A model generated the notes under the pieces. That model searched no databases. It saw nothing but the letters and a program-made list of their open reading frames with translations, and was not told the DNA's origin. From Strongylocentrotus purpuratus (Eukaryota > Echinodermata > Echinoidea > Camarodonta > Strongylocentrotidae), in assembly GCF_000002235.5 (NCBI RefSeq), contig NW_022145604.1:27399291-27463290 (forward strand): a stretch of 64,000 nucleotides of DNA, read 5' to 3'. This document shows positions 11,783 to 24,534 of the stretch, piece by piece; the first letter of the stretch is position 1; each line of letters opens with the position of its first letter. A program made the translations under genes and the position numbers.

Positions 11783-13704
11783 GTAATAACAATTTGTTTG
11801 CACCGCTTCCTGCCAAATGTGATTAATGTTTACTCAGTTGAATGTCATCATCATGCTTAAACGTTATGTTGCATTTAATAATGCAACTATGAGGTTTTAA
11901 TAGAGAAACGTAACATTTTAAGAATCGACCATCACATTTACATTGACATGTTTCTATACAAATAAAGTACATCTGAATATAGTTGTATGATTATGACTTG
12001 TGATTTTCTGACACGGAAAATGAATAAAAGTGAGAAATATACTAAAATAGCCATTTATGTATAAGGAGGTGGATTTACGGTGATTGGTTTTGCAAGAAGA
12101 GCATTTAACTAGCGCCTTAAAACTAATCTTACAATCATGATTGTCCATATAAAACTGAAACTGGCGTTAAGCACCCGACCTCATAAAATATATCCTTCAT
12201 ACTAGTTTTCTCTGCTATATATAGGAAATATTAATCTGTCATGACTTCTATACCTTCAATTGAGTACCTCAAGGTTGTCTACTTCAGATGTGAAGTTTTC
12301 CGGTGGATAAAGATTTATAACCATAATAGTATTTTGTCCAGCTTTAACCAATATCGAATCATCATTCAGATTTGTTCATCGTTAGAAAATGTAATGCTCA
12401 ATTATCAGCTGATTAATGATCACACACACACACACACACACACACCACACACTCACACAATACACTCACAAACTCATACACAAAGACCGTATAGACACAT
12501 TTTCATTTTAAATTTCACCTTATAATAAATAATAAGACTTTTCTTTTGAGGCCGCCATCCTAGTCAAGCATCGCTTATGATTGCGGTCTTCTGCACTTTT
12601 TCTTTCACAGATAGTTCGGATAATACTTTAAATTCATAATGATATGTTAAAGAAATATTGAGTTTCGTTATTATATGTATATATGTTAATTACATAAGGA
12701 CATGAAGTTATTATTGTTTGTATATTTGTTATTCATATGCTCTTTGTTATTCAGTTATCATTTTTGGAAAACTGCAGAAATAAAATCGAATAAAAAAAAA
12801 TCCCCAATGTCCAGAAACCACCTATGAGCATTTGCATGTGCATTGTTTACAATATGCCTAATATATCCGTGTTAAAAGAACATTTTACTTCATGTGTAAA
12901 GCGAGACATTTCAATTTTCAAACTTTTGACTAATATCTTTGATTGTAAATGTTTAACCAAAACCCAACTTTGTCTGTAATAGGAAAGAGGCTTATGGGGC
13001 TTAGTAGCAAATACCGAGTAACTGCTCTTTTTTATATAACAAAATCATATGAAGTAACAATGATTATGATTAGTATGTTAGCACCACCATTGCTGCATTG
13101 AGGCTATGCCCCAGAAAAAACCCTTTAAAGACATTTCCATATTTGAAAGAGTGCTCCAAAGGCGCCATTTCCGACAGAGTCTGACAACAAAATTAAGGAT
13201 AAAATTTTGCTTAGTATCAGTTTCTTAAAGATTTCAGAATCCTAGATCGAAGGAGGCATCAAAAGTGAGAGGAAGTTTGAAAATGCACGCATGCGAGGTT
13301 GAAGAAAGTGGTCATTTTGAACCATTGGCAAATTTGCTTCGAGTCAAGAATTAAAAACCCGCGCTGTTGACTGCAGAGTGTATCAATACCGACCGAACCA
13401 AGAGAGATCACAGTGCACTGAATGGCGAGTCTGTCTTGATATTGAGTTCTACATCGCCAGTGCTAGTCATGGTCTTGTTGGAACCGAAAGAATATTTTGT
13501 GAAAATGATAGTTCCCAGTTATCATAATGTTAGGCATGCTTAGTGTGTTGCCTTTACACTTTCTACACTTTCAGTTTGGACATGTCAGAATAGTCAGGGC
13601 AAAGATTCGTGTGTTTGTCTGTTTTGTTGTTTACAAACTGGATGACTAAATCTCTTTCAGAATATCCTGCATTATGAACGTAGACTGCGTTTGCACGATG
13701 GTAT
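11783..13704. other. No gene seen apart from the CA repeat
   Basis: AT-rich. The strong pyrimidine tract ending in TTTCTGCAG just upstream of family A copy 1 (about 11188) looks like a splice acceptor, but no open exon follows. Confidence 0.5.
12421..12481 (+). repeat. (CA)n microsatellite
   Basis: A pure CACACA run followed by interrupted CACACTCACACAATACACTCACA repeats. Confidence 0.9.
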
Positions 13705-13870
13705 ACAAATAATACGTGTTTGCGAAGGCATTAGTGAATATGCACTGCACGCAGGTTAAGTCACAGTAGGATAATGAACGAGATTTGTCAAGTTCGTTGT
13801 CCGTCCCATTGAGACTTTACTAAGTGGAGTGCATATCACTAATGCACGAGCTAAAACATGTATTATTTGT
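13705..13870. mobile_element. Imperfect fold-back element, about 41 bp arms
   Basis: The left arm 13705-13745 (ACAAATAATACGTGTTTG... to ATATGCAC) and right arm 13829-13870 (GTGCATATCACTAATGC... to TATTATTTGT) are reverse complements with several mismatches. Weaker pairing continues toward the centre (GACTTAA against GACTTTA). A third partial match, GTGCATATGGTAATAATTAATGCACG, lies shortly downstream near 13945. Probably an old MITE. Confidence 0.6.
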
Positions 13871-14796
13871 TTCATAAGATGGGTCTACAATAAGAGTATA
13901 AAATGGAAAAATTGGCGGTTGTTATCACCAAAATGCACTCCCTGTGCATATGGTAATAATTAATGCACGCACACGTGATCCCTTTCGACGCTTATCATTG
14001 GTTACATTACTAAACCAATTTTATAAAAACTTATTAATTACCGATTGCTCGTTGTGTGATGACCCCGAATATTCACAGATCTTCAATACATGAAGAGATC
14101 CCACTTTGTACATTTTGAAATAATTACTCCTACAGCGATGGAGGTGTTACATAAATAGCCTTTGTTCCCCCTTTTTTTTTTACAGAATCCTTCAACCTTT
14201 GTATTATGGATTGCACTGCTTGTGCATAAATGAATAATGATTACAAAACTTTCATTAGCACGTATCCAGTATTTCGTTTCCGTGTATTTCACAATTTGGT
14301 CTGCAATGACCTTTTATCTGCTCAAGCTCAGACTGCAACTATATGAACTGGCTTATTCTGTACTCGTAGAGCGCTGTGATGCCAATACAAACAATCGATA
14401 ACCTCGCTCCCCATAGTGACCAATCAATGAATACGGGTATTTATACCGCAGACAACTTTCCCTTCCATTAAAAAGTTAAATTGAATATCATCATCGGCCT
14501 TCTTTCTGTGTGTGCCTAGATTGACGCCATCAATGCGATGGTTAATAGAACTTAGAAATTCTTCCAAGACACCGCCAGAGACCCCGGTTACATCGACGAG
14601 AACGACTCCGGACTGGACACAATAAAACATTACCCATAATGGTCAATGCGCGGTCGAACTGGTATCGGTATGGAATGGGGTTGCCGATGTGACTGAGGTA
14701 GTCGTGCTTTGATCGTCGCTTGAAGGCTTTGAAATCAGGTTACATAGGTGCCTCTTAAAAATGAGAATATTGATGTTTATACTCGCGGGGAGGTGG

Positions 14797-14800
<4 letters not shown>

Positions 14801-14841
<41 letters not shown>

Positions 14842-14882
14842 GGAGAGGGGGGAGGAGAAGAAGAAGAAGAAGAAAAGGAAAA
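14801..14882 (+). repeat. (GA)n / (GAA)n microsatellite
   Basis: About 40 bases of GA dinucleotide repeats pass into GGAGGGAGAGGGG and then (GAA)n. Confidence 0.9.
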
Positions 14883-15424
14883 GAGAAGTCACGTTTTTCT
14901 GACTTTCACATGAGATTCTCATTAGTACCCTTACAAATAATTAAATTACACACAGTTCCTAATACTTCATGTTAAATATCAAGATCTATAGTGAAAGAAA
15001 CAACAAGATGGCAGCCATACAATCGCAAGATAGTATTGCAATTAGCAGAGAGATTGGAAAACTACTAACGTGTAGGAATCTTGAATATACAACCACATGA
15101 AAAAACAATCTAGCTACTTCGAGGCAGCATTTCCCCCATGAATTACCCGTTCTATCATTTAATTCATCTTCTGGTTATTTTTACACTCAAATAACATGTA
15201 ATAATAAACGCAATGCGAGGGAATAGCGCGAAATTAATGAATGGCCCCGGGTTGATAAAGAACATCCATTCCAAACAATTCAACCTCTCTTATGTTTCAA
15301 TAAGTGGGATTTAATGTAAGGGATGTACCCTAACATGCAATGTAAATATTTGGAAAAATTTAGAATGCTTTATTCTGACACGATTTCTCTCGCCTAGCTT
15401 ATTACCTATATAGGTTAAACTTAC

Positions 15425-15469
15425 ATAGAACCGGATTCAGGAATCTTTAGGCCTAACATAGACGGGTGC
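15425..15469 (-). CDS. Possible 45-nt exon (weak)
   Basis: On the minus strand a long pyrimidine tract (TTTCTCC...CGCTTGCCTCCAG) precedes and GTAAGTTT follows. Only one frame is open through the 45 bases, reading HPSMLGLKIPESGS. Good splice signals but a very short segment; supported only by signal strength and one open frame. Confidence 0.2.
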
Positions 15470-16806
15470 CTGGAGGCAAGCGCAAGATGTTGAAGGAGAA
15501 AGGTATGTATGAATGAATGAAAACAAATGTCATCCATATATCTAGGGCTTGGGTTGTCCTTAGTTACTGTTGACATAGCCACCGTCCTGATCTTATTGAA
15601 ATTCCGATGAGTTTTGTATGAATATATTGCATATGTCATTGGCAGTTCTGTTAATATTAGCATTGTGTGACATGAAAAGGCCCCTCCGTTTTATTTCATT
15701 AAGAATAAACTCACGAGATTTAATTGATGTTTGCTCCGGAAACGTTGAAAAGACTCGTAAGTTGTCCTTGAGTTATGAAGCTAGAGTATTTGATCTCATG
15801 TAAGGCACAAGTTTGTCTGTTTTGTTTTTCTTCTTCTTTCATCCTTTTCCTTTTCTGTTTTGTCCTGTTTTCTTTCTTTTTGTATGTGTTGTATTTGTGT
15901 GTTTTGGGGGTGTATGCACAAAAAGGATAATAATTGTATACCTGATCCAAAATTATTTATTAAGGTTTTCGTCGACTACCCTTTTTAACTTTGATTTTAA
16001 AGTTGTTATTTACGTTGATTTACAGTCCGCATGGAGATTACCTTCATATAGTCAATTTTATTAATTTGGCCATCTGCAGATATCTACAAAAATACATCAA
16101 AGGTGACTTTCATGTATATATATTTGTGCATTTTAGCTATTTCAGGAAATATTTTAATTAACTTTCTCTGTAGCTATACACCTTCGCCTGACTAAAGTTT
16201 CCAATTTAATCACTTCTCTGCGCTCCATATATATCTTCTTTTTATTGATTCCAAGGTATGAAAGCAATACTTTCCAATAATGTCCTAGAAACGGAGGGTA
16301 TATTGCCATGGTTCACTTCAGACATTTTCAAAAGCACTCGACTTCCAGCATTCTCGGCTGAGCAGAGCATCAAGTATGTTCTTCAGCCCCACCAAAGAGT
16401 GTATCTATTTCCGTGTGTTTTCCGAAAACCACTTTGAGAAATAATAAATGGGTTTCTAGCACTCATGTCTAGCACACTTCTGAAGAATCGAAATAGGGAG
16501 CGTGCAAGAAGTACCCCTTTTTATCTCGTCAGTATAAATCTGAAAGTTTTGTATAGTTTGAGCGGGAGAGTGGTAATCTGTTTCTATCGTACTGGAGGAG
16601 TGGGTTGACAGTATTAATCAGGTTATTCTGACATTAACAATCAGGTTTTTATCGTCGCCCTGGTAGGGATCGTGGAATAACTTCACGGCAATGGATGATG
16701 CTTCTGATTGCTTTCAAGGGCCAATTGATATATTTGAGACTGTATAGATTTACAAGAAGCAACGCAAAACAATCAACTTCCCTCATCTCTTTCTTATCTT
16801 TTGAAT

Positions 16807-16835
16807 GTGTGTGTGTGTGTGTGTGGGGGGGGGTT
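16807..16835 (+). repeat. (GT)n followed by poly-G
   Basis: GTGTGT repeats run into about ten G bases. Confidence 0.9.
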
Positions 16836-17404
16836 ATATGTTTTGTTTCTTTACGATTTCCTGCCATGTATCTGTTCATCGGGTTATCGGGCTATTTCTG
16901 TCTCACCTCATTTCTACTTCCGTATTTGAATGCATATATTTTTAAGTATCTGTCTAATGATGTAAGTTTAATATTAATCACTAACTGTTTGATATATAGC
17001 TGTCGCCTCTAACTACGACGTTCCCTACTCTTTCTGTCTTTCTCACTCATCGTATGTTTGTTATGATTGAACCTTATACGTATTCGTGAATATCAAAGTT
17101 AAAGCTCACTCTTAATTCTTAGCAGCCGAAAAAGATTCTGCAACATCTACATAATCTACAAAATATTCAACCGGAAATGTTACTATCCGGTCTGATGTTT
17201 AGTGCTAGATGAAATAGATTGCAAGGTGATGTAATTTGCCTAGTTGACGTACAACTACAACTGGAAAACTTAAAAGAGAGAGATAACTATGAGAAGAACA
17301 TTATGTCCCATGAGCCGATATTTCAAATAACAATTTTTATTTTATCTCTCCAGACTAGGAAAATCAAACATGATAAACATAGGCTAAAAGTATCAATCGA
17401 ACTG

Positions 17405-17429
17405 TTATATATATATATATATATATATC
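17405..17429. repeat. (TA)n microsatellite
   Basis: About 12 TA repeats. Confidence 0.9.
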
Positions 17430-18567
17430 TAAACCAATAAAGTATTATTTTCAGTGTGAGAGCCGTGAACACAAACTACTGAGCTCAAATGCACTAAGGA
17501 ACTTCAGACTACACTGAAACCCTGGGACACTTGAACCGTCTCTTCCATAAATTGTTTCGTCGTATCTAAGTGTTTCGCCTTGTTTACTTGGTTCACTTTA
17601 GTTTGGTCAGTTCTTCGTTTGTTTTATCAGAATTTATTATTCTACCTTCCCGGTAGTTCTTTATATTGCTTTGTTTTGTTTTGGTCTGTTTTGCTGGAAA
17701 TGTACACTTACTATAAAAGGTGCTAAATGCCCCCAAAACAGAGGTCCCTTAAATCTTTTTACAGTGTTTTAAAGAGTCGTCGATGTCAATACATTTATTT
17801 CACGGGAGACGGAGGGTGTCATGATACGGCGAGGTGCCGTGGCTTTAATTACCGTTCGTGCGGTGAAAGGCGATAAGAACACTCTCGCACTATAATTGAA
17901 TGTATAAATCAAGGATGTTTATTAGAAAGGGTTGGCAGGTTGTAAGTTTATGGTCTCTTACGCGATTATAAATCTGTGTGATCTTTGTACGACCACTCTA
18001 GACAATCATGGAATGGGGCATTTTTGTCGCCCTTAATAAAATCCCAGCCCCATCCTCCTTAGAGGAGATGACATATATTTGACTTTTCCCTTTAGGCTAA
18101 ACATTCTAGTTAAAAAGATTTCTCCAGTTTCTTTTAAGCCCCTTTTTCATTAAAAAAAGGCTCTGATGTCAAAAAAGCATTGAATCGTGTGCTCATACGA
18201 TGGATTTGAGATCCAGTTTTGGTTTATGCATGTCAACAATAACATAATTTAGTACTCTACATGAAATGTAAGCTTCCATAAATCACATAAGTTCTAATTT
18301 CGTCATGTCTTTGATTTGAATTTAATAATAATACATTTTTGTTTAGGCGGTGTTACACTGTGAGGAATGTCATTCAGATTGTGTCTTGATTGTCGGCAGC
18401 ATAAGTTGCATCTTTATAATATTGTTGTAATTTTTGTATCATGTTTCATTAAAGCGCTCAAGCCGCTCATGTCTATCAGACTCGACACTCTTGGCGCTAC
18501 ATAATTAACCGGCTTCATCATGGCCGCAATTAAGGCATCTAGCCTGTCCGGTGTCAATCTACCTCAC

Positions 18568-18629
18568 CTGGGTCGAGTACGGCAAATATAGATTAATGAT
18601 TTGCCGAAAGACAGTCCGATGATTATCCA
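18568..18629 (-). CDS. Possible 62-nt exon (weak)
   Basis: On the minus strand the donor ACCCAG|GTGAGG is a consensus site and the acceptor GTTCGTGTTTAG is moderate. Two of three frames stay open (one reads WIIIGLSFGKSLIYICRTRP). The surrounding 150 bases are more GC-rich and less repetitive than the flanks, so a conserved non-coding element is an alternative. Confidence 0.2.
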
Positions 18630-19409
18630 CTAAACACGAACTCCTCCATAATTGAGTAGAACAGAAGACCCTAATTTGCAATCTCGTCTCTCTTGCATCA
18701 GTTTGAAATATAAATCAGAATATGTTATTGCTACCAAATATGAATATAGGTTAGAGTTTAAAGGTTCTGTTTTTGTAGAGAAGCCCATATCCCTTTAAAA
18801 AAAAAGAGAATCTTTGTTTTTCGTTAGGAGGAGCGGAGGCGGGCAAACGTCATCCAAATAACATTTGTTCAATATCTAAATCGAGGGTGGATATAACATT
18901 TTATTGGGGTAAATATATAGTTTCGTCATCAAACCAAATGTAAATATCAAAATTAATTATAAGGGGGCACTTGATCGAAACCTAGCGCTTTTCAAAATCC
19001 CCCAGGGTTTTACATTAATGAAAAAACCCTTACGAAAGGATGACATTTAGAGATTATATTGTTTCATGTCTTTTTTTCTTATGAAGGTACATAACTATCA
19101 CAAATAAGTAGGTTTCGATTCTATCAACCATGTACATAAAGATGAAATGAATAGAACGTTCAAAATAAGACATGCAAGTTATAAGTGGTCGGTATTTGTT
19201 CATGTAATCAAAATTCGAGTACCAATTACTCCCGTGTTGGTTTAGGGGGATTTACGAGAAAGGTTGGTTATCTACACCAGATATGAACATACTGTTAATA
19301 AACAGAGGACAGTGATGAAATTAGGATCATAACTCTATTTCCATCCACTTCTTCTATCCCTCTCCCTCTCTTACTTACTCACATCCTCACTAACCTACTC
19401 CCCTTCTAT

Positions 19410-19415
19410 TTCTAT

Positions 19416-19458
<43 letters not shown>

Positions 19459-19660
19459 CACTCACATCTTTCCTCTCTTTCTCTCTCTCTCTCTCTTTCT
19501 CTCACTCACATCTTTCCTCTCTCTTTTGTTTCTTTCTCTCTCTCCCTCTATATCTCCCTATCTCTCTTTCTCTCTCTTCCTCTCACTCACATCTTACCTC
19601 TCTCTTTTGTTTCTTTCTCTCTCTCTATCCCTCCCCCTTCTTAGTTATCCCCACTCCATT
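19410..19660 (+). repeat. CT-rich tract containing a longer-period repeat
   Basis: (CT)n with a repeated phrase CACTCACATCTTTCCTCTC (three times, at about 19458, 19503 and 19584 with one change), twice continued by TCTTTTGTTTCTTTCTC. The longer unit shows segmental duplication inside the microsatellite. The open frame over it is not a gene. Confidence 0.85.
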
Positions 19661-21117
19661 CTCTATTTCTCCAACTCCATCTCTCTCGCCATTTCTTTTT
19701 CAAAATATCCAACTATCCCATTCTTTTTATCTTGTTTTTCCTCCTCGTTTCTTTCTCCTCTTCTCCCTTTTATTTTACATAAACATAATCATTACGAGGT
19801 TGATGACTCCATGGATGATATCAAACATAGCATGACAACAAATTGCGACGAGTTGCAAAGAAAAATAACCCTCTGTTTGTGATGAATTCATTCGCACGAT
19901 TACTTTGTAATCCCTGTCATTTGTCAAGATTGTAACATGCCAGACATATTTATGCCAGAGGCGCCAATCTATTTCTTTAAAAACAATAGTTTCATCAAAA
20001 TGAAAGGGAAAGTGTGCTAAACCCCTAATCCGATTAGCACATTATGATAGATCTAATGGATTATTATAAGATGACTGCTGACATCTTGGAATATTTGTTT
20101 TCTATTCGGTAAAACCCCAGAAACCCCAGGACTTTCGACTTCGTGAATATATTTTTTCTGTCTAGGCATGAATTCATTGTTTTGGTGTGGGATCACGACT
20201 GATATTTAAAAATATATATATTTTATCAACGAAGATGATTAAAAGCGTGGTTGATGGTTGTATAATCGTAAACAAATTGCAACATTTTACCTCCGTCGGT
20301 AAGCGGTAAACAATATAACCTCGGTCAGATATGAAGCAGTTAACCGCGGCCCTTAATTGTTATGACGTACGTCACGGTACGTGTAATACGCTTCGAAATG
20401 CCTAACGTGAAACGCAGAGGTAAATGAAAACACGTATACATAATACAGGAGCTTTGTTGCGCGCAGTAACCATTTATCCTCGTAAACAAAAACACGGCGG
20501 ATAGTTTTGTAGGCGGTTTACCGCGTTAGATCTGAATGAGCCCAAAACGTTTTTAGCCGTTACTCTACCGTTTCATCTTTTGTTCTCCTCATCTTTATTC
20601 CGTTCTTCCATTGCTGTCTGTTTACCTTTCCAAGTTCCCTTTACTTGTTAACATCAGTTAACCCTTGCCGCTTCTCGTATTTCTGCGGTCGCGGGTAACA
20701 GCATCGCGCGAAGCTTTAATTTGAAAGTTGTTCTTGAAATAGCTCATAAACCAGTTCACCAAAAACACCTGCTTATGCAAATTAGTGAATCAATTCATCA
20801 AAAGTCAATCCGAGTTTCAGCGATTAGCAATGCCAGGTGGTGTTTTGGCGACTCGGTAATATGATTGAAACTGACTGCTACTTCACGAGGCTTAGCTTGT
20901 GGCACGTCCTGGCTGACCAACTTTCTTTCCCGGTTTCTGTTTGTTTTTTACTGCTACCAATTCATCAATTTGTTTTTGCTTATTGCAATCGGAAGTGACA
21001 ATGAATTGCTTGAGGTAAATTTAAGCGAGCTCCCGTTGCTCTTTGGGAAATTCAAACCACCAACTAATACCTACCTTACACCATAACCAGAACCGACCAT
21101 AAAACGACAACATATGC
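19661..21117. other. No gene seen
   Basis: AT-rich with scattered CpG patches near 20340-20420. A 73-codon frame at 20865 (+) is unsupported. Confidence 0.5.
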
Positions 21118-21315
21118 GCCCATCGGGGTTGTGTTGCCAGCGGTTGGTTTGCTGCCAGTTTTCAGTCGGTCCGTTATCGGGGTTTGCCGGCCTTTTGTCG
21201 GTTTTTTGTCGGGTTCCAGAAATTATCGGGTTGTGATCTTACAAACATGCTCAAGAGATCCTTCTCCGAATTGATTGGGCACTGGTCGGGGACTACTCGG
21301 GGACAGTTCCGGGAG
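21118..21315 (+). repeat. TCGG-rich segment, left of the 21.8 kb hairpin
   Basis: GTCGG/ATCGGG/CCGG motifs recur many times (CAGTCGGTCCGTTATCGGGG, TTGTCGGTTTTTTGTCGGG, GGTCGGGGACTACTCGGGGA). A similar phrase, ATCGGTCTGTTATCG, appears at about 22188 on the other side of the hairpin. This may be the subterminal repeat region of one larger element of roughly 1.1 kb. Confidence 0.45.
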
Positions 21316-21777
21316 AACGGGGGACCATTTAGAATACATTCGGCCTGGCTTCGAACTTAAACATCGGGATTAGATTAGTGTGAATACCAGGGTGAATCCT
21401 CTCCGAATCAAAAGAGATGAGAATCTTCCAGTATATGCTATATAGCCATGGAACAAAAAGAAGAAACGACAAGCGAATAATCCAAGCCAGTCCACAAGGC
21501 TCCCCGAGAAATGAAAGGGAAGACTGCCAAGGATGGTACGGTTCTTTGCGATGCTGGCCGTGAGGGGCCTGAACTACCAAACTACACCGGAACTACCAAA
21601 GCCACAGAAATCTACCAAACAGTGATTACTATGAGAATTAATTTTTGTTTTAATCTTACAAGAAATCACTGCCATTTGCACTTGATGATGGCTATCGCAT
21701 GGAAATATTGCAATGGGGTCTACAGGGTGTGGCCGTGGCGTAGGGATACTGGAGGGGCAAATGGAAAGGAAGATAGT

Positions 21778-21918
21778 AGGGACTTTTAGATTCTGCACGA
21801 CGAGAACGTGGACTGCCCTTTTAAGGCAATGTGACGTCACTGCCAATGCCTTAAAAGGACGTCACATTGCCTTAAAAGGGCAGTCCACGTTCTCGTATTG
21901 CAGAATCTAAAAGTCCCT
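21778..21918. mobile_element. Fold-back element: 61 bp arms, 19 bp loop
   Basis: The left arm 21778-21838 (AGGGACTTTTAGATTCTGCA... to GACGTC) and right arm 21858-21918 are reverse complements with 2 mismatches in 61. Weaker pairing seems to continue outward for some tens of bases. The loop repeats part of the arm (GCCTTAAAAG), so the centre carries a short tandem duplication. The segments on both sides are unusually rich in TCGG/CCGA, so the hairpin may be the core of a larger element. Confidence 0.9.
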
Positions 21919-22107
21919 AATATCCCTCCTCTCAAACCCTCCCATACCACTCCCTTGCATTGCTCCCTTGCTCCATCGCATGTTTATTCACGTAGGATGA
22001 CCAGATACACCAATGTACCGATCAAAAAGGTAGCTGTCTACATACAGTTTGCTATCGGTGTTCATGGGGAGAGCTGGCAGGATGCAATCGAGATGCGTAC
22101 CTGGTCA

Positions 22108-22230
22108 GTTCAGTGTAGTCGGATCGTTGTCAGATCTGCCTCGGCTGCCGACATCGGTTCCGACAAAGCGAAATTTTAAAAAAGTCCATCGGTCTGTTAT
22201 CGTTCTGTTGTTGGTATTGTCGGTGTGAAA
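22108..22230 (+). repeat. TCGG-rich segment, right of the 21.8 kb hairpin
   Basis: Contains GTCGGATCG, CCTCGGCTGCCGACATCGG, CCATCGGTCTGTTATCG and TTGTCGGTGTG, related in phrasing and orientation to 21118-21315. Clear terminal inverted repeats were not found. Confidence 0.4.
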
Positions 22231-23318
22231 CCCTCATACACACATACTGCTTTTCCGAGGAGCGAACCTAGCAATGTCAATACATTCGTTGTTATAGATT
22301 TACCATGGAATGAACAGAATATATCATTTGGAGATAAGCATATAAATTAGAACGCAGTTGTTAGGCAAGACAATTAACACTAGGAAACCTAATGTTGAAA
22401 TGCATCATCGCTCAAACAAATGTTAGCAACATAAACAATAAACTCGTCAAACCCGCCAAAAAAAAAGATTGTGAACTCATAATTTATCGATGATGAGTCT
22501 CTTGTTACTAAATAAGCATTTTTTTTAGCCTGTTATGACATAAAAGCGTGTTATTCTCCTTTTTATGATTATAAAAGATAATTAGGAATGTGAGAGATAA
22601 CATCGACCAAACATGAATTTTCAAAGATTATAATTCTCCAAAAAGCAAATTATAAAAACATCCCCGCATGTATTAATGAAGTTTATCCTTATAGGAAAAG
22701 TACAGATCCAGCAACCGGCATTGACCTGGCATTAATGTCGGACGAACATTAGTTTTGTCTTTTTCGTAAATAGGTTTGTTTTGTTCATACCTGGGACTCT
22801 CTTGTGTATACTGAAATTGGTTATGATATTGAGAATCATTTTGATTGAGTTGCTGCCATTTTCCACGCCGGAGAGGCGACCAAATTGAGAAGCAACAAAT
22901 TACATGAAGGAGGATAAAAAAAAGCTGAACATGGTTAATTACGCTTGTGTAGGTTAGAGCAGAATAGGCAGATGGGATTAAGGCAAAACAGGATCTGAAA
23001 GTCATTTCCTTTCTTGTCTGTTTGCACTTTGGTCACATGAGAGTAATTAATCACTTGCTGACAGTATTACTTGTCATCTCTTTCTCTGCCTGTATGTCTG
23101 TCTGTCCGTCTCACTCTCTCTCTCTCTCTCTCTCCCTCTCTCTCTCTATGGGTCTCTCTCTTTGTGTTTTATGTCTATCTCTCCTTCTCTCTATATTGTT
23201 CTATCTCTCTCTCTCTCTCTCTCCATATATGTGTATATATATCTCTCTCTCTATCTCTCCTTCTTTATCAGTGTATCTTGATATAAGTTAAGTTATCTCT
23301 ATCCCAATCCAGCTATCA

Positions 23319-23363
<45 letters not shown>

Positions 23364-23400
23364 CTCTCTCCCCCCCCCCCCCTCTCTCTCTCTCTCTCTC

Positions 23401-23442
<42 letters not shown>

Positions 23443-24417
23443 ATTTACCCCCTCTCCTTTTCTTCTTTGGTCATCTTTTTGTCACATTTATTTATATATT
23501 TTTTTATAATAATAATTATTATCTTTATTATATTTTTTTTTGAATTTCATTGTTATTTCTTTTGTTTAATGGGGGTATGATAACAAGATTGCCTGTCGAA
23601 TCTTTTAAGAAGTAAAGAATACCAACTTCAGACATTAATTATAATGGATTTCCTAACACAAGAATGTAACTTTATTCTACACCTACATTTTCAAAATGAA
23701 TGCTTTCATACACATTATGTGCCTGTCTCTCCGCTTACTCGTACTGTACCTCTTGAAAGCGTTCTATTCGCTTCTTCCCATCGGCAGGTGCAGAGGGAGC
23801 ACCATCATCTAATAGGCAATCTAACTCCATGGCCGTAACGAGGGACTATAAAGGTTGCACTTGACAATTAAGACAATTACCTTAACCCCCTAGACACCAT
23901 CTAAATGACGCAAATCTCTGCTAAGTACGACCGGTAAACATTCCTCTTTTTTGTTGCTATGGTTGACAACAGGTCATCGCAGGATTAAACCACTTTCTTT
24001 GATAAGTAGATCTGTCGAAATATGTTGATCAAGCTTAGGTAAAAAATAGACATCACCCTAAAAAAAGTGTATCTTTGACGTATGACCACTTCCTGTTGTG
24101 TTACAGGTTGCTGTGTACCATATTTGTCTCATATAGTGGTGTTCCTCTATTGCATTACATGAAAAATACATTCCTATTTTATTTTGGAAGTTCCCAAAAT
24201 AAAGATAGAGGAAAAATGTTTGAACACTAAAATATGAAATTATTATTTGTAATTATAAAAAAATTACTTATATGTTGGTTAAAATACCGTAAAAGTGTCG
24301 AAATGTATTAGAATGTCAAGACTAAATACATCAAAATGCCCTTTCCTCGCTCGGTCGCTTCTCTCCCTTACAGAACACATTAAGTGTAATACTTTACCTT
24401 AGAAATTGATTCCGCTG
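22231..24417. other. No gene seen outside the CT tract
   Basis: AT-rich. Frames at 22673-23005 (minus) and 23644-23838 (plus) show no motifs. Confidence 0.5.
23108..23445 (+). repeat. CT-rich tract with (TA)n and poly-C inserts
   Basis: Long (CT)n interrupted by TATATATGTGTATATATA and a 12-13 base poly-C. Open frames over it are artefacts. Confidence 0.9.
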
Positions 24418-24449
24418 CCCCCCCCCCCCCCCAAAAAAAAAAAAAAAAC
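24418..24449 (+). repeat. Poly-C then poly-A homopolymer pair
   Basis: About 14 C followed directly by about 16 A. It lies about 90 bases before the large fold-back element. Confidence 0.9.
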
Positions 24450-24534
24450 CTCCGATCAAGAAACTCACACATATATACGGTATGAAGTAGTAATTTCTGC
24501 CCCTTAACAGTTTAAATCTTACATTTGTAGATTC

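Larger units (their letters stand above)
13871..19409. other. Mostly empty AT-rich DNA with small repeats
   Basis: Apart from the microsatellites and the weak exon candidates listed, I see nothing supported. Frames at 14424-14630 (minus) and 15813-16064 (plus) lack coding character. Confidence 0.5.

Noticed and set aside
21511-21910. Frames of 65-92 codons over the 21.8 kb hairpin
   Set aside because: They overlap in opposing strands because of the inverted repeat; no coding pattern.
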